DNA of 64,000 nucleotides. It comes from Nocardia abscessus NBRC 100374 (lineage in GTDB: Bacteria > Actinomycetota > Actinomycetes > Mycobacteriales > Mycobacteriaceae). Numbering within the stretch: the first letter of the stretch is position 1; every line of letters begins with the position of its first letter. Where the stretch lies: NCBI RefSeq assembly GCF_000308455.1, contig NZ_BAFP01000064.1, forward strand, positions 1 through 64,000, written 5' to 3'. The notes under the pieces are model-generated. The model searched no databases, was not told the DNA's origin, and saw nothing but the letters and a program-made list of their open reading frames with translations. Made by a program: the position numbers and the translations under genes. This document shows, piece by piece, positions 18,308 through 26,645 of the stretch.

Positions 18308-19240
18308 TCAGCTGCTGCGCGGGCTGATGGCCGCGCGGTCGGCGTGAAGATCGTCGACGAAGTTGGCGATCGCCTCGGCGACCAGCAGCGGTTCGGTGAT
18401 CGGCAGCCAGTGGTCGGCGGGGACGGCGCGGCGCCACAGCTTGTCGACCCAGCGCACGGAGGCGTCGTAGACGGCGGCCGGGACGAACGGGTCGGTGGTG
18501 TCGACCAGCAATTGGACCGGCACCGCCGTCCGCCGCACCCGCGGCTTGCTCACGTGGTGCAGCAGGTTGGCCTGCACGATGCGCGCACCCGCCACCAGGT
18601 CGGTGCGCCAGGTCCGTGCGACGCGCGCGGGCAACGGCGAGATACCGCCCAGCTGCCGCACCAGCAGGCCGCGCACCCGCGGCGGGTAGAGCCTGCGGAC
18701 GATCGGACCCGGCGTGAGCGCCCAGCGCGCTCCCCGCAGCCACCAGCCCAAGTCGCCGAGTTCGCGTCCGGCGCGCGGCGCCAGGGCGCGCAGCCACAGG
18801 CCCAGATGGTCGAGGTTAGGTCCGGCGATCGCGGTGAACGAGGCGACGCGGGTGTTGGCCCGCTCGTCGCAGACCGCCTCCCACAGTTGCACCGCACCCC
18901 AGCCGTGCCCGCACGTATGCACCGGCTTGCGCGGGCTGGCGGCATCGATCACCGCGAAGAAGTCCGCCGCCAGGTGGCCGAGGCGATACTCCGCCGGCGC
19001 GCCGGGCGTGTCCGATCGTCCGTGCCCGCGTACGTCGTAGGTGATGACCCGGAAGCCGTCGGCCAGGAGGGCCGCCACCGTGGCCCACACCTGGTGGGTG
19101 TCGGTGAGGCCGTGCACCAGCACCAAAGGGTCGGCGGCCGCGTCACCCCATTCGAAGACGGCGAGCTCGGCGCCGTCGCGGTCGACCGTCCAGGTGCGGT
19201 CGGGGCGGGGCGTTTCGGTGGTGTCGAGCAGTTCGGTCAT
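18308..19240 (-). CDS. Alpha/beta hydrolase (epoxide-hydrolase-like) lacking the nucleophile
   Basis: 310-residue alpha/beta hydrolase closest in motif style to epoxide hydrolases: LVHGLTDTH oxyanion loop (41-49), YDVRGHGRSD (68-77), acid DTTDPF (Asp250) and ADHW (His277). The nucleophile elbow, usually GHDWG or GxSxG, reads CGHGWGAVQ with Gly113 in the nucleophile position (codon GGC, checked on the DNA). The rest of the fold is intact, so this is a likely non-hydrolytic or altered-function member rather than a frameshifted gene. It lies just upstream of the zinc-ribbon SDR on the same strand, about 96 bp away. Confidence 0.85.
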   Translation of the reverse strand: MTELLDTTETPRPDRTWTVDRDGAELAVFEWGDAAADPLVLVHGLTDTHQVWATVAALLADGFRVITYDVRGHGRSDTPGAPAEYRLGHLAADFFAVIDAASPRKPVHTCGHGWGAVQLWEAVCDERANTRVASFTAIAGPNLDHLGLWLRALAPRAGRELGDLGWWLRGARWALTPGPIVRRLYPPRVRGLLVRQLGGISPLPARVARTWRTDLVAGARIVQANLLHHVSKPRVRRTAVPVQLLVDTTDPFVPAAVYDASVRWVDKLWRRAVPADHWLPITEPLLVAEAIANFVDDLHADRAAISPRSS

Positions 19241-19603
19241 GTCTGCGCCTCGTTCGCTGCCGGCTACCGATCCGATGGCACGTCGCCGTCGTGCCGAACG
19301 TCAGTAATTTCGCTACGGACAGTACGAAGGATTGACCGCTCGAGGGAAAGGTAAAACGCCGAATTATGGCGCAGCTCACCGGCGGTATCGCGGCCCCGCG
19401 GCTGTTCTCGCCGGACCACTCGGTACTCCCGCTGTCCTCGGCGCCCGCTGCTCTCGATACAGCGGGGGCGCAGACCGGCCCGGATCGTGTTCCGACAGCT
19501 CCTGAAGTGGCGTCCGACTCTTGTTGACAACTCGCCAATAGTGCGGGAATCTGGGGACGGAGCCGGCGACGGAGCCGGACCGGAGCGAGCAAAGGATCGA
19601 GCG
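19241..19603. other. Divergent intergenic region with a short dyad
   Basis: 363 bp between the alpha/beta hydrolase and the acyl-CoA dehydrogenase. It holds a GGCACG-n7-CGTGCC inverted repeat (19277-19295), 37 bp from the hydrolase start, that could be an operator for the TetR encoded downstream. AAAGGA before 19604 is a good ribosome site. No credible ORF. Confidence 0.4.
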
Positions 19604-20749
19604 ATGGCACGCGCGGCGTGGAGTGACGACGAGGTCGAGGCGGTACGAGACCTGGCGAGGACCTTCTTCGAGAAGGAAGTCGTCCCCCATGAGGAGAAAT
19701 TCGTCGCCCAGGGACACCCCGATCGCGCGCTGTACAACCGCGCGGGCGAACTCGGCCTGCTGTGCCCCGCGATTCCCGCCGAATACGGCGGCGGCGGAGG
19801 CACCTTCGCGCACGAGGCGGCCATCATCGAGGAGCAGGCGCGTGCGGGCGACGGGTCGATGGGCATCCCCGTGCACAGCTCGATCATCGCGCCCTACCTC
19901 TACGAATTCGGCTCCGAAGAACTCAAGCGGCGCGTGCTGCCCAAGGCGGCGAGCGGCGAGATCGTGCTGTCCATCGGCATGACCGAGCCGGGCACCGGCT
20001 CGGACCTGCAGAACATCAAGACCCGCGCGGTGCGCGAGGGCGACGAGTACGTCATCACCGGCTCGAAGATCTTCATCACCAACGGCTGGCTCTGCGACGG
20101 CATCATCATCGCGGCCAAGACCGACCCGACCAAGGGCGCGGCCGGCGTCTCGCTGATCTTCGCCGAAGTCGGCGACGACACCCCCGGATTCGAACGCGGA
20201 CGCATCCTGAACAAGATCGGCGGCAAGGCCCAGGACACCGCCGAACTGTTCTTCGACGGCCTGCGCGTGCCCGCGTCCAACCTGCTCGGCGACGCCGAGG
20301 GCCAGGGCTTCTACCAGATGATGCAGATGCTGGCGCAGGAGCGCCTGGTCACCGCCATCATCGCGGTCGCCATGATGGAGCAGGCCGTGCAGCTCACCGT
20401 CGACTACACCAAGGGCCGCGAAGCCTTCGGCAAGCCGCTGTTCGCCATGCAGAACACCAAGTTCGAACTCGCCGAGTGCGCGACCATCGCCAAGGTCTCC
20501 CGCACCTTCCTGGACGACTGCATCACCAAGCATTTGCGCGGCGAACTCGATATTCCCAGCGCTGCCATGTCGAAGTACTGGTTGACCGATCAGCTCGGTA
20601 TCGTGGTTGACCGCTGCCTGCAACTGTTCGGCGGCTACGGCTACATGACGGAGTATCCGATTTCCCAGCTCTACACCGGCGCCCGCGTCCTGCGCATCCT
20701 CGCGGGCAGCAACGAGGTGATGAAGGATCTCATTGCCCGGTCTCTCTGA
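19604..20749 (+). CDS. Acyl-CoA dehydrogenase (FadE family)
   Basis: 381-residue FAD-dependent acyl-CoA dehydrogenase, first step of beta-oxidation. Both family signatures are present: GMTEPGTGSD (FAD/substrate) and QLFGGYGYMTEYPISQLY near the C-terminus. The position that carries the catalytic Glu in medium-chain enzymes (before G-T/S) is Ala (ILAGSNEVM), as in isovaleryl- and long-chain-type enzymes, whose base sits in an internal helix. ATG at 19604 is preceded by AAAGGA at good spacing; an upstream in-frame stretch from 19487 is low-complexity. The 3' end overlaps the TetR gene by 17 bp, so the two are co-transcribed. Confidence 0.93.
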   Translation: MARAAWSDDEVEAVRDLARTFFEKEVVPHEEKFVAQGHPDRALYNRAGELGLLCPAIPAEYGGGGGTFAHEAAIIEEQARAGDGSMGIPVHSSIIAPYLYEFGSEELKRRVLPKAASGEIVLSIGMTEPGTGSDLQNIKTRAVREGDEYVITGSKIFITNGWLCDGIIIAAKTDPTKGAAGVSLIFAEVGDDTPGFERGRILNKIGGKAQDTAELFFDGLRVPASNLLGDAEGQGFYQMMQMLAQERLVTAIIAVAMMEQAVQLTVDYTKGREAFGKPLFAMQNTKFELAECATIAKVSRTFLDDCITKHLRGELDIPSAAMSKYWLTDQLGIVVDRCLQLFGGYGYMTEYPISQLYTGARVLRILAGSNEVMKDLIARSL

Positions 20750-21395
20750 TACCAGGAGTACGACCGCGGACGGTGGCGCCGACCCGGCGCTACCGCGCCG
20801 CCGCAGGCTCGAACCCGACGAGCGGCGCGCGCAGATCCTCGCCTGCGCCATCGACATGTTCGGCGAACGCCCGTACGCGGCCGTCTCCACCGCCGAACTG
20901 GCCCAGCGGGCCGGTGTGGCCCGTGGCCTGATCAACCACTACTTCGGCAACAAGCGCGATCTCTACCTCGCGGTGGTGCGGCGGATGGTCACGCTGCCCA
21001 AACTCGACGACATGACCGTGCCCACCGGCTCCTGGCGCGAGCGCGTGGACGCCAGCGTGCGCTGGCTGCTGGACACCATCGCCGAACACGGCAGCACCTG
21101 GGTGAAAGTGACCAGCCACGAGGGCGTCGGCGACGACCCGGAGGTGCAGCAGATCCTCGACGCGGCCGACGACGCGGCGGCCGAACGTCTGCTGCTGATG
21201 GTGGGCCTCGCCGATTCGGCACACGATGCCGAACTGCGCGCGATGGTGCGCGCCTACGGCGGGCTGGTCAAGGTCGCGGGCCGCGAATGGATCACCCGCG
21301 GCACGCTCACCCGCGAGCAGGTGCACGACCTGTTGTGCGACATGTTGCTCACGCTGGTCACCGAATCGCTGCCCAAGGTCGATCGCAGGCAGTGA
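20733..21395 (+). CDS. TetR family regulator, coupled to the acyl-CoA dehydrogenase
   Basis: 220-residue TetR protein with TTG start inside the end of the dehydrogenase gene; AAGGA five bases upstream of the TTG supports this start. The HTH spans residues about 30-75, with the recognition segment LAQRAGVARGLINHYFGNKRDLYLAVV. An Arg-rich leader (PRRRRLEPDERRAQIL) precedes it. The tail of the domain (REWITRGTLTREQVHDLL) matches the FadR/KstR-like group that senses acyl-CoA in actinobacteria, so it probably represses the dehydrogenase that it overlaps. The effector is inferred, not read. Confidence 0.88.
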   Translation: MPGLSDTRSTTADGGADPALPRRRRLEPDERRAQILACAIDMFGERPYAAVSTAELAQRAGVARGLINHYFGNKRDLYLAVVRRMVTLPKLDDMTVPTGSWRERVDASVRWLLDTIAEHGSTWVKVTSHEGVGDDPEVQQILDAADDAAAERLLLMVGLADSAHDAELRAMVRAYGGLVKVAGREWITRGTLTREQVHDLLCDMLLTLVTESLPKVDRRQ

Positions 21396-21756
21396 AGGCT
21401 GCGCGGCCTCAGCGCGGGCGCGCAGGGCTCACATCACGATGCCGGGTATGAGCGTCGAGCAAATCTCCGGCCCCGTCGAGTCGGCTCAGCAAGTACCCGC
21501 CGCTCGACGTCGTCTTATCGGTCATTGATCCGCCTTCGATCTGTGGAGTTGGGCAGGTCGCCGGTCGACCAGCATGCGCCTCGGCTAACAGATCCCCGGG
21601 AGTTGCGGTGAGTTTGTTATTACGGCCCGATCACAAATATCGGACCCTTCGGATCAACTTTTCGCGTCGCGCGTCCTATTCTGTGTCGGTATATCGGGGC
21701 GGGTCCGGACAATATCCGAGGTTCCTGCACGGTGTGTCGGTGTGGAGAGGACCTGA
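21396..21756. other. Intergenic region, AT-richer, promoter-bearing
   Basis: 361 bp downstream of TetR and upstream of a membrane protein. Base composition falls around 21610-21700 (TTATTAC, CACAAATATC, CTATTCTGTG, GGTATATCGG), which marks a promoter zone; CTATTCT and GTATAT are -10-like. No gene seen. Confidence 0.4.
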
Positions 21757-22518
21757 ATGACACGGGCAGAACGGCGTGAAACGGATCGCTGGCCGCAGGC
21801 GCAGCCGGATGACCGCTGGTCGGAGCCGGAGCCCGACGGTCACTGGTCCGAGGACGAGGACGAACGCTGGGCCGAACAGCCGCCGAGCCGCCGCCGGACC
21901 GGACGGCTACGCGTGGAGATTCCGCCGATCGTCAATCCGTACGCGATCGTCGCGCTGGTGGCGGCGCTGCTCGGCCTGTTCCCGGTGGCCATCGTGTTCG
22001 GCTTCATCGCCTTCAGCCATCCCCGTGGCCGGGTCATGGCGATGTTCGCGCTGCTGCTCGGCGTCGCCGAGATCACCGCGGTGGCCGGGTTCGTCCTGCT
22101 GACCGGCAATTGGATGCCGGAACTGATGAACCGCACCGCCACGATCGCACCCGCACCCGTCGCGTCGATGCCCACGACCGTCGAGCGCCCGGTGGCGACC
22201 ACCACGACCGCCGCACCGAGCCCCGCCGTGACGACCACGCCGCCGCCGGAGAGTCCCGGACCGGTGACGAAGGGCGCATCCTGCACCGAGGCCCAGCTCG
22301 GGCAGATCGGCAGCGCCGCCACCGGCGGCACCCTGATCTGTCTGACGACCGGGGGCGGTTACCAGTGGTCGGGCCCGCACACCGTGGCGACCGCCGTGCA
22401 GCAGGCGGGATCGAAGTGCGACGCCTCGGGCGCCAAGACCGGCCGCACCGCCGACGGCCGCGCCCTGGTGTGTGAAGTCAACGGCCGCGGCGGCACGTGG
22501 GTGCTGTGGACCGAATAG
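21757..22518 (+). CDS. Membrane-anchored protein with repeated Trp-acidic head and duplicated Cys motif
   Basis: 253 residues, family not recognised by name. Order: an acidic cytoplasmic head with four spaced tryptophans (DRWPQ, DRWSEPEPD, GHWSEDEDE, RWAEQ; residues 10-42); two TM helices (about 62-86 and 93-117) like DUF4190 proteins; a Thr/Pro/Ala linker (130-172); and an extracellular module in which a unit is repeated twice (Cys176/Cys195/Trp204 and Cys221/Cys239/Trp248: C, then L-x-C, then Gly-rich turn, then W). This C-terminal unit recurs in actinobacterial surface proteins. The linker and topology suggest an envelope protein with disulfide-bonded outer domain. Confidence 0.75.
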   Translation: MTRAERRETDRWPQAQPDDRWSEPEPDGHWSEDEDERWAEQPPSRRRTGRLRVEIPPIVNPYAIVALVAALLGLFPVAIVFGFIAFSHPRGRVMAMFALLLGVAEITAVAGFVLLTGNWMPELMNRTATIAPAPVASMPTTVERPVATTTTAAPSPAVTTTPPPESPGPVTKGASCTEAQLGQIGSAATGGTLICLTTGGGYQWSGPHTVATAVQQAGSKCDASGAKTGRTADGRALVCEVNGRGGTWVLWTE

Positions 22519-22535
22519 CGGCGGAGGCTATTCGG
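22511..22535. terminator. Bidirectional terminator hairpin overlapping two stop codons
   Basis: Perfect 9-bp stem CCGAATAGC / GCTATTCGG with a 7-base loop. The left arm contains the TAG of the membrane protein gene and the right arm the TAG of the convergent polymerase gene, so one hairpin can terminate both. No T-tract, as is common in actinobacteria. Confidence 0.6.
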
Positions 22536-23529
22536 ACTTCTTCGCGCGGCTCGGCTGCACCCGAGGCGGTTCGTTCGGCATCTTGGGATACTGCGGTGGC
22601 CACGGCGCGTCCATGAGCCCGGCCGCCATATCCCGTTCGGACATCTCCAAGAGCGGGGCGATGGACTGGGGCGCACGGTCGGCCCACGGGTCGCCCGACT
22701 CGGCGTAGCGTGTGGGAACGGTCGCGATGGTCAGCTCGTCGGGCACCACCGACTCCAGATCCGACCAGCCGATCGGCGTCGAGACTTGCGCGCCGACCTT
22801 CGGCCGCACACACCAGGCCCCGAAAACCGTTTTGTGCGGCGCGTTCTGATTGAAATCGATGAATACCCGGTTGCCGCGTTCCTCTTTCCACCACTGCGCG
22901 GTGATGTCCTCCGGATACCGGCGCTCCAATTCACGCGCAAGCGCCACCGCGGCGGCCCGCACCTGATATCCGTCCCACTTCGGCTCCAGCGCGGAGTAGA
23001 GATGCAAGCCGCGTGACCCGGAGGTCTTGATCCACGATTCGATACCGAGTTCGGCGAGTAGATCCCTGGTACATATCGCCGCCTGCCGGAGATCGGCGAA
23101 GGTGATGCCGGGAGAGGGATCGAGGTCGATGCGCAACTCGTCGGCGATCTCCAGGTTGTCGGCGCGGTTGGGCCAGACGTGGAATCCGAGGCACCCCTGG
23201 TTCACCGCCCACAGGATATGGGCGAGATCGTGCGCGACGAGGGCGTCGCTGGTGGTGCCGTTCGGTGTGGACACCTCCACCGTGCGCAGCCATTCCGGCG
23301 CGGATTTCGGCACCCGCTTCTGGAACCAGGATTTACCCGAGGCCCCGTCCGGGTAGCGCTCCAGCAGCAGCGGACGTCCGCCGACCACGTTCAGGAACGG
23401 TTCGGCGATTTCCTGGTAATACCGCACCAGATCGAGTTTCGTCTCGCCGCGCTCGGTGAAGTAGACCTTGCCCGGATTGCTGATCGTGACGGTCCGGCCG
23501 TCGGTCTCGATATCGACGGACTCGGTCAT
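22528..23529 (-). CDS. LigD-type primase-polymerase domain protein (stand-alone)
   Basis: 333-residue archaeo-eukaryotic primase-fold polymerase of the LigD_Pol family, without ligase or nuclease domains. Motifs: metal-binding RIDLDPSPG (DxD), KTSGSRGLHLY (triphosphate/5'-phosphate site) and VFIDFNQNAPHKTV. In bacterial NHEJ such enzymes add nucleotides, often ribonucleotides, at Ku-bound breaks. ATG at 23529 overlaps the stop of the ligase gene (ATGA), so ligase and polymerase are translationally coupled from one transcript: a split LigD. Ku is not in this window. Confidence 0.9.
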   Translation of the reverse strand: MTESVDIETDGRTVTISNPGKVYFTERGETKLDLVRYYQEIAEPFLNVVGGRPLLLERYPDGASGKSWFQKRVPKSAPEWLRTVEVSTPNGTTSDALVAHDLAHILWAVNQGCLGFHVWPNRADNLEIADELRIDLDPSPGITFADLRQAAICTRDLLAELGIESWIKTSGSRGLHLYSALEPKWDGYQVRAAAVALARELERRYPEDITAQWWKEERGNRVFIDFNQNAPHKTVFGAWCVRPKVGAQVSTPIGWSDLESVVPDELTIATVPTRYAESGDPWADRAPQSIAPLLEMSERDMAAGLMDAPWPPQYPKMPNEPPRVQPSRAKKSE

Positions 23530-24611
23530 CGCGCCGCGCCTTCGCCGAACAGCGTGCTCAATTCCGCCGGTGCGACTTCGTCGAGCTGAGCGTAGGTACA
23601 CGACTCGGGCGTCCGGTCGCTGCGGAAGCGCACCAGCCTGCCGCCGTGGCGCAGGCGGCCCGACTGCACGTGCTCGTAGCGCACCTCCGCGACCAGCTCC
23701 GGCCGCAGCGCCTCCCAGGACAGATCCTTGCCGCCGGTCCAGCGGCTGACGCCGCCGGGCATCTTGCCGTCCGCCGCGGCCTGCGCTGCGGCGTCGGCCC
23801 AGTCCCGCCAGGGGTGGTTGTCCAGCGCGTTCTCCCGCAGCGGCGCCAGCTCCTCGACCAGTTCCTTGCGCCGGGCCGCGGTGAAGCTACTGGCCACCCC
23901 CACATGGTGCAGGTGCCCCTCCTCATCGAAGAGGCCCAGCAGCAGTGAACCGACACCGGCGCCGTCCTTGTGCCAGCGGAATCCCGCCACCACGCAGTCG
24001 GCGGTGCGCTCGTGCTTGACCTTCAACATGACCCGCTTGTCCTGCATATAGGCGAGCTGGTCGGACTTGACCATCACGCCGTCGAAACCGGCGCCCTCGA
24101 AACGGGTGAACCAGTCCTGCGCGACGTCGGGATCGTGGGTGATCGGGGTGAGATGGACGCGCGCGAGCGCGGTGTCCAGGATCGTTTCCAGCAGCCGCCT
24201 GCGCTCGGTGAACGGCTCGCCGGTCAGATCCTTGTCACCGAGCGCGAGCAGATCGAACGCCACGAAACTGGCCGGCGTCTCCGCGGCCAGCTTGGCGACC
24301 CGGGACGCGGCGGGGTGCAGACGGTTCTGCAGAGTGTCGAAATCCAAGCCCTGCTCGGTGACCACCACGATCTCGCCGTCCACCACGCAGCGATCCGGCA
24401 GCGCCTGCTTCAGCAATTCGGCGACCTCGGGAAAATACCTGGTCAGAGGCCGGTCGTTACGGGAGCCGAGCTCCACATCGGCGCCGTCGCGGAACACGAT
24501 GCAGCGGAAGCCGTCCCATTTGGGTTCGTAACTCAGCCCCGGCTCGCGCGGCACCGCGGGCGCGGTTTTGGCCAGCATCGGCCGCACTGGTGGCATCACC
24601 GGTAGGTCCAC
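23526..24611 (-). CDS. ligC: ATP-dependent DNA ligase, LigC type
   Basis: 361-residue ATP-dependent ligase with adenylation and OB domains. Motif I is YEPKWDGFR (adenylated Lys), then DGEIVV (motif III), FDGVMVKS (IV) and LKVKH (V). The N-terminus LPVMPPVRPMLAK is nearly that of mycobacterial LigC. GTG at 24611 is chosen because GAGGAGG stands six bases upstream; the ATG at 24638 would place this site inside the gene. It seals single-strand nicks, in the repair pathway with the coupled LigD-Pol-like protein downstream. LigC-type ligases are accessory and non-essential in mycobacteria. Confidence 0.88.
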   Translation of the reverse strand: MDLPVMPPVRPMLAKTAPAVPREPGLSYEPKWDGFRCIVFRDGADVELGSRNDRPLTRYFPEVAELLKQALPDRCVVDGEIVVVTEQGLDFDTLQNRLHPAASRVAKLAAETPASFVAFDLLALGDKDLTGEPFTERRRLLETILDTALARVHLTPITHDPDVAQDWFTRFEGAGFDGVMVKSDQLAYMQDKRVMLKVKHERTADCVVAGFRWHKDGAGVGSLLLGLFDEEGHLHHVGVASSFTAARRKELVEELAPLRENALDNHPWRDWADAAAQAAADGKMPGGVSRWTGGKDLSWEALRPELVAEVRYEHVQSGRLRHGGRLVRFRSDRTPESCTYAQLDEVAPAELSTLFGEGAAR

Positions 24612-24737
24612 GCGATCCTCCTCGGGTTCGATCCTCACCCATACCGACGGCGCGCGCCGAGCAAACTCATCGGTATGTGGCCGCGGTCTCGGCTCGATCG
24701 TAGGCGCGGGCCCCGACAGGATCGTGGACTTCTCCGG

Positions 24738-25139
24738 TCAGTTCTCCAGCCAGCCGTGCTGATCGGCGAACGCGGTGAGCCGGTCGCGGATGGTGAGGAT
24801 CTCGCCCGCGGTGAGCGCGGGGCTGGCGTCCAGGAGCAGTTCGGTGATCAGGCGTTTGTGCTCGGCGACGGTGAGCTGTCCCGAACCCGGCCTGTCCTTG
24901 CCCTTGTGCCGGGCGGGCGGCGCGGGCGCTCCGCCGACCAGGCTGAGATTGACCGCCTTGGGTCCGCGGTCTCCCTCGGTCACCTCGAATTCGAATACCC
25001 GCCCCTGCCGCAGCTCGTCCTCGTCCAGACCGATGTCGTTGACGTGGACGAACACATCGGGCCCACCGTCCTCCGGTCGAATGAATCCGAATCCCCGAGA
25101 GCTGTCGAACGACACCAATTTCCCGATGGACACCAACAC
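24738..25139 (-). CDS. Cold-shock domain protein with C-terminal extension
   Basis: 133 residues. The N-terminal cold-shock domain (about 1-68) has RNP1 RGFGFI (15-20) and RNP2 VFVHV (29-33), so it should bind single-stranded RNA or DNA. The C-terminal half (GKDRPGSG linker, then two helices to GWLEN) is not part of the classic 67-residue Csp and resembles the tail of the longer mycobacterial-type Csp homologues. GTG start with GAGGAG upstream; a second in-frame GTG at 25133 is possible. It sits between the repair operon and the flotillin-like pair, same strand, and may be separately transcribed. Confidence 0.85.
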   Translation of the reverse strand: MLVSIGKLVSFDSSRGFGFIRPEDGGPDVFVHVNDIGLDEDELRQGRVFEFEVTEGDRGPKAVNLSLVGGAPAPPARHKGKDRPGSGQLTVAEHKRLITELLLDASPALTAGEILTIRDRLTAFADQHGWLEN

Positions 25140-25171
25140 CCGCTCCTCGTCGCCGTCGCTACTCGGCCACT

Positions 25172-26272
25172 TTAACCCGCGTTTTCGCCGTCGTTGGAGG
25201 AAAGCGCCTTTTGCAACGAATTGAAAACGGTCAGTCCCTGACCGACCATTCCGTTCACCAGTTCGCCTACTCCGTCGGGCCCGTTGAGCACGGTGAGATT
25301 CGCGTTCGCCAAGCCGTTCGACGCCTGCTTCACGATTTCCGGAAGTTGTTCGATCAACAACTGATCCAGCGCGATCCGGTTGTTCGACGCGGCCGCCTCG
25401 GCCTGGATACGGGTGCGGTCGGCCTCCGCCTCGGCCAGGATGCGTACTCGATCCGCTTCGGCCCGAGCGGGTTTCACGACCTCGGCCTGCAACTGCTGCT
25501 CACGCAGTTCGGCTTCCTTGCGCGCCTGCTCGGCCTGGGCGGTGAGCACCTCCTGCAACGCCAGCGCCTCGGCGAGCGGGCCCGCCTGCGCCGCCTCCGC
25601 GTTGGCCTTGTCGATATCGCGCTGGTATTGCGCGCGCAGGATCGCCGTCTCGCGCTGATATTCCGCCTGCCTGCGCTGCGATTCCTGCTCGGCCTGCGCC
25701 GCCGCCTGCGCGGCCTGCGATTGCGCGATCTGCGCGTCGCGCTGCACCGCGGCATTGTGCGGCGCGGCGAGCGCGGCGATATAGCCGAGGTTGCCGTCGT
25801 CGATGGACTGGATCTGGAAGGAATCGACCCACAGGCCGATATTGCTCATCTCGACTTTCGACGCGACGAGCACTTCGTCGGCCAGTCTCTGGCGCTCCCG
25901 GATGATCTCCTCGACCGTCATCGAGCCGACGATCGAGCGCAGGTGCCCGGAGAAGATCCGCCCGGTCAGCACCGACATCTCCCGCTCCTGCTCGGACAGG
26001 AACCGCTGCGCGGCGTTCACGATGGACTGGGTGTCGTTGGCCACCTTGAACGCGATCACCGCGCGGACGTCGAGCTGGATCGCCTGCTTGGTGACGCAGC
26101 GCTCCTTGATCTCGGATTCGAACATCGCCAGCGACAGGTAGCGCACCTTGCGGAACAGCGGAATCACCCAGGCGCCACGCCCGATGATCACTGTGAACGG
26201 CGCGTTGTCGCGGCTCTTGGCGCCGCTGACCAGCATCGCCTCGTCCGGGTCCGGCACGTGGTAACCCAGCAC
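25172..26272 (-). CDS. Flotillin-like SPFH/band-7 protein without visible membrane anchor
   Basis: 366-residue SPFH protein. The band-7 region covers about residues 10-190 (GRGAWVIPLFRKVRYLSLAMF through IGLWVDSFQIQSI); the C-terminal half is a long Ala/Glu/Gln coiled coil (about 195-315) followed by the ALDQLLIEQLPEIVKQASNGL tail typical of flotillins. GTG at 26272 has AAGGGAG six bases upstream. This start leaves no N-terminal hydrophobic hairpin, unlike FloA/FloT. The upstream NfeD-like gene ends 19 bp before it, reproducing the NfeD-flotillin operon known from Bacillus. Role inferred: scaffold for membrane or protein-complex organisation. Confidence 0.82.
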   Translation of the reverse strand: MLGYHVPDPDEAMLVSGAKSRDNAPFTVIIGRGAWVIPLFRKVRYLSLAMFESEIKERCVTKQAIQLDVRAVIAFKVANDTQSIVNAAQRFLSEQEREMSVLTGRIFSGHLRSIVGSMTVEEIIRERQRLADEVLVASKVEMSNIGLWVDSFQIQSIDDGNLGYIAALAAPHNAAVQRDAQIAQSQAAQAAAQAEQESQRRQAEYQRETAILRAQYQRDIDKANAEAAQAGPLAEALALQEVLTAQAEQARKEAELREQQLQAEVVKPARAEADRVRILAEAEADRTRIQAEAAASNNRIALDQLLIEQLPEIVKQASNGLANANLTVLNGPDGVGELVNGMVGQGLTVFNSLQKALSSNDGENAG

Positions 26273-26291
26273 CTCTGTCTCCCTTACTGTT

Positions 26292-26525
26292 TCAGGTTTC
26301 TCCGGCCGGGTCCGGGGTGAGCGGAATCCACGGGACGACGTCGACGACGCGCCCCGGATGGACCGCGATGACCAGCACGGCCGCACCGGCCGAGATCGGC
26401 TCGGCGGCCCGTGCGATGTACAGCTCGGTTCCCCCTCGAATCGCGACCAGGACCTCGCCCAGCATCCCGGCACCCCGGATCGGCGATGTGAGCGTACCCG
26501 TCAAACCCACCACCGGGTCGGTCAT
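26292..26525 (-). CDS. Minimal NfeD-like OB-fold protein
   Basis: 77-residue protein consisting only of the NfeD C-terminal OB-fold: VGLTGTLTSPIRGAGMLG and the AGAAVLVIAVHPGRVVDVVPW strand pattern. Full NfeD proteins carry several TM helices before this domain; none are here. ATG follows AGGAG at eight bases. It immediately precedes the flotillin-like gene (same strand), matching the conserved NfeD-flotillin pairing, and is divergent from the caspase-STAND gene, 120 bp away. Confidence 0.75.
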   Translation of the reverse strand: MTDPVVGLTGTLTSPIRGAGMLGEVLVAIRGGTELYIARAAEPISAGAAVLVIAVHPGRVVDVVPWIPLTPDPAGET

Positions 26526-26645
26526 CCCACGATCTCCTTTTCTGGGTCTCGGATCGTCACCCTACGTCTCGCACAGCGACTTTCGATACGGGCCCGGCTC
26601 GACCGCAGGACGGAACGGCCGCGGCGGCGCAGGTATGTTTCTTGC

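Noticed and set aside
16329..18797. One long minus-strand frame joining DUF2784 to upstream sequence
   Set aside because: Upstream part is an out-of-frame reading of the zinc-ribbon SDR gene; only the last 129 codons are coding.
21443..21528. 29-residue ORF beginning PGMSVEQISG
   Set aside because: No ribosome site or conserved feature; likely chance.
26358..26645. Upstream extension of the caspase-STAND protein by 96 codons
   Set aside because: Antisense to the NfeD-like gene, low-complexity, and before the natural ATG at 26646.
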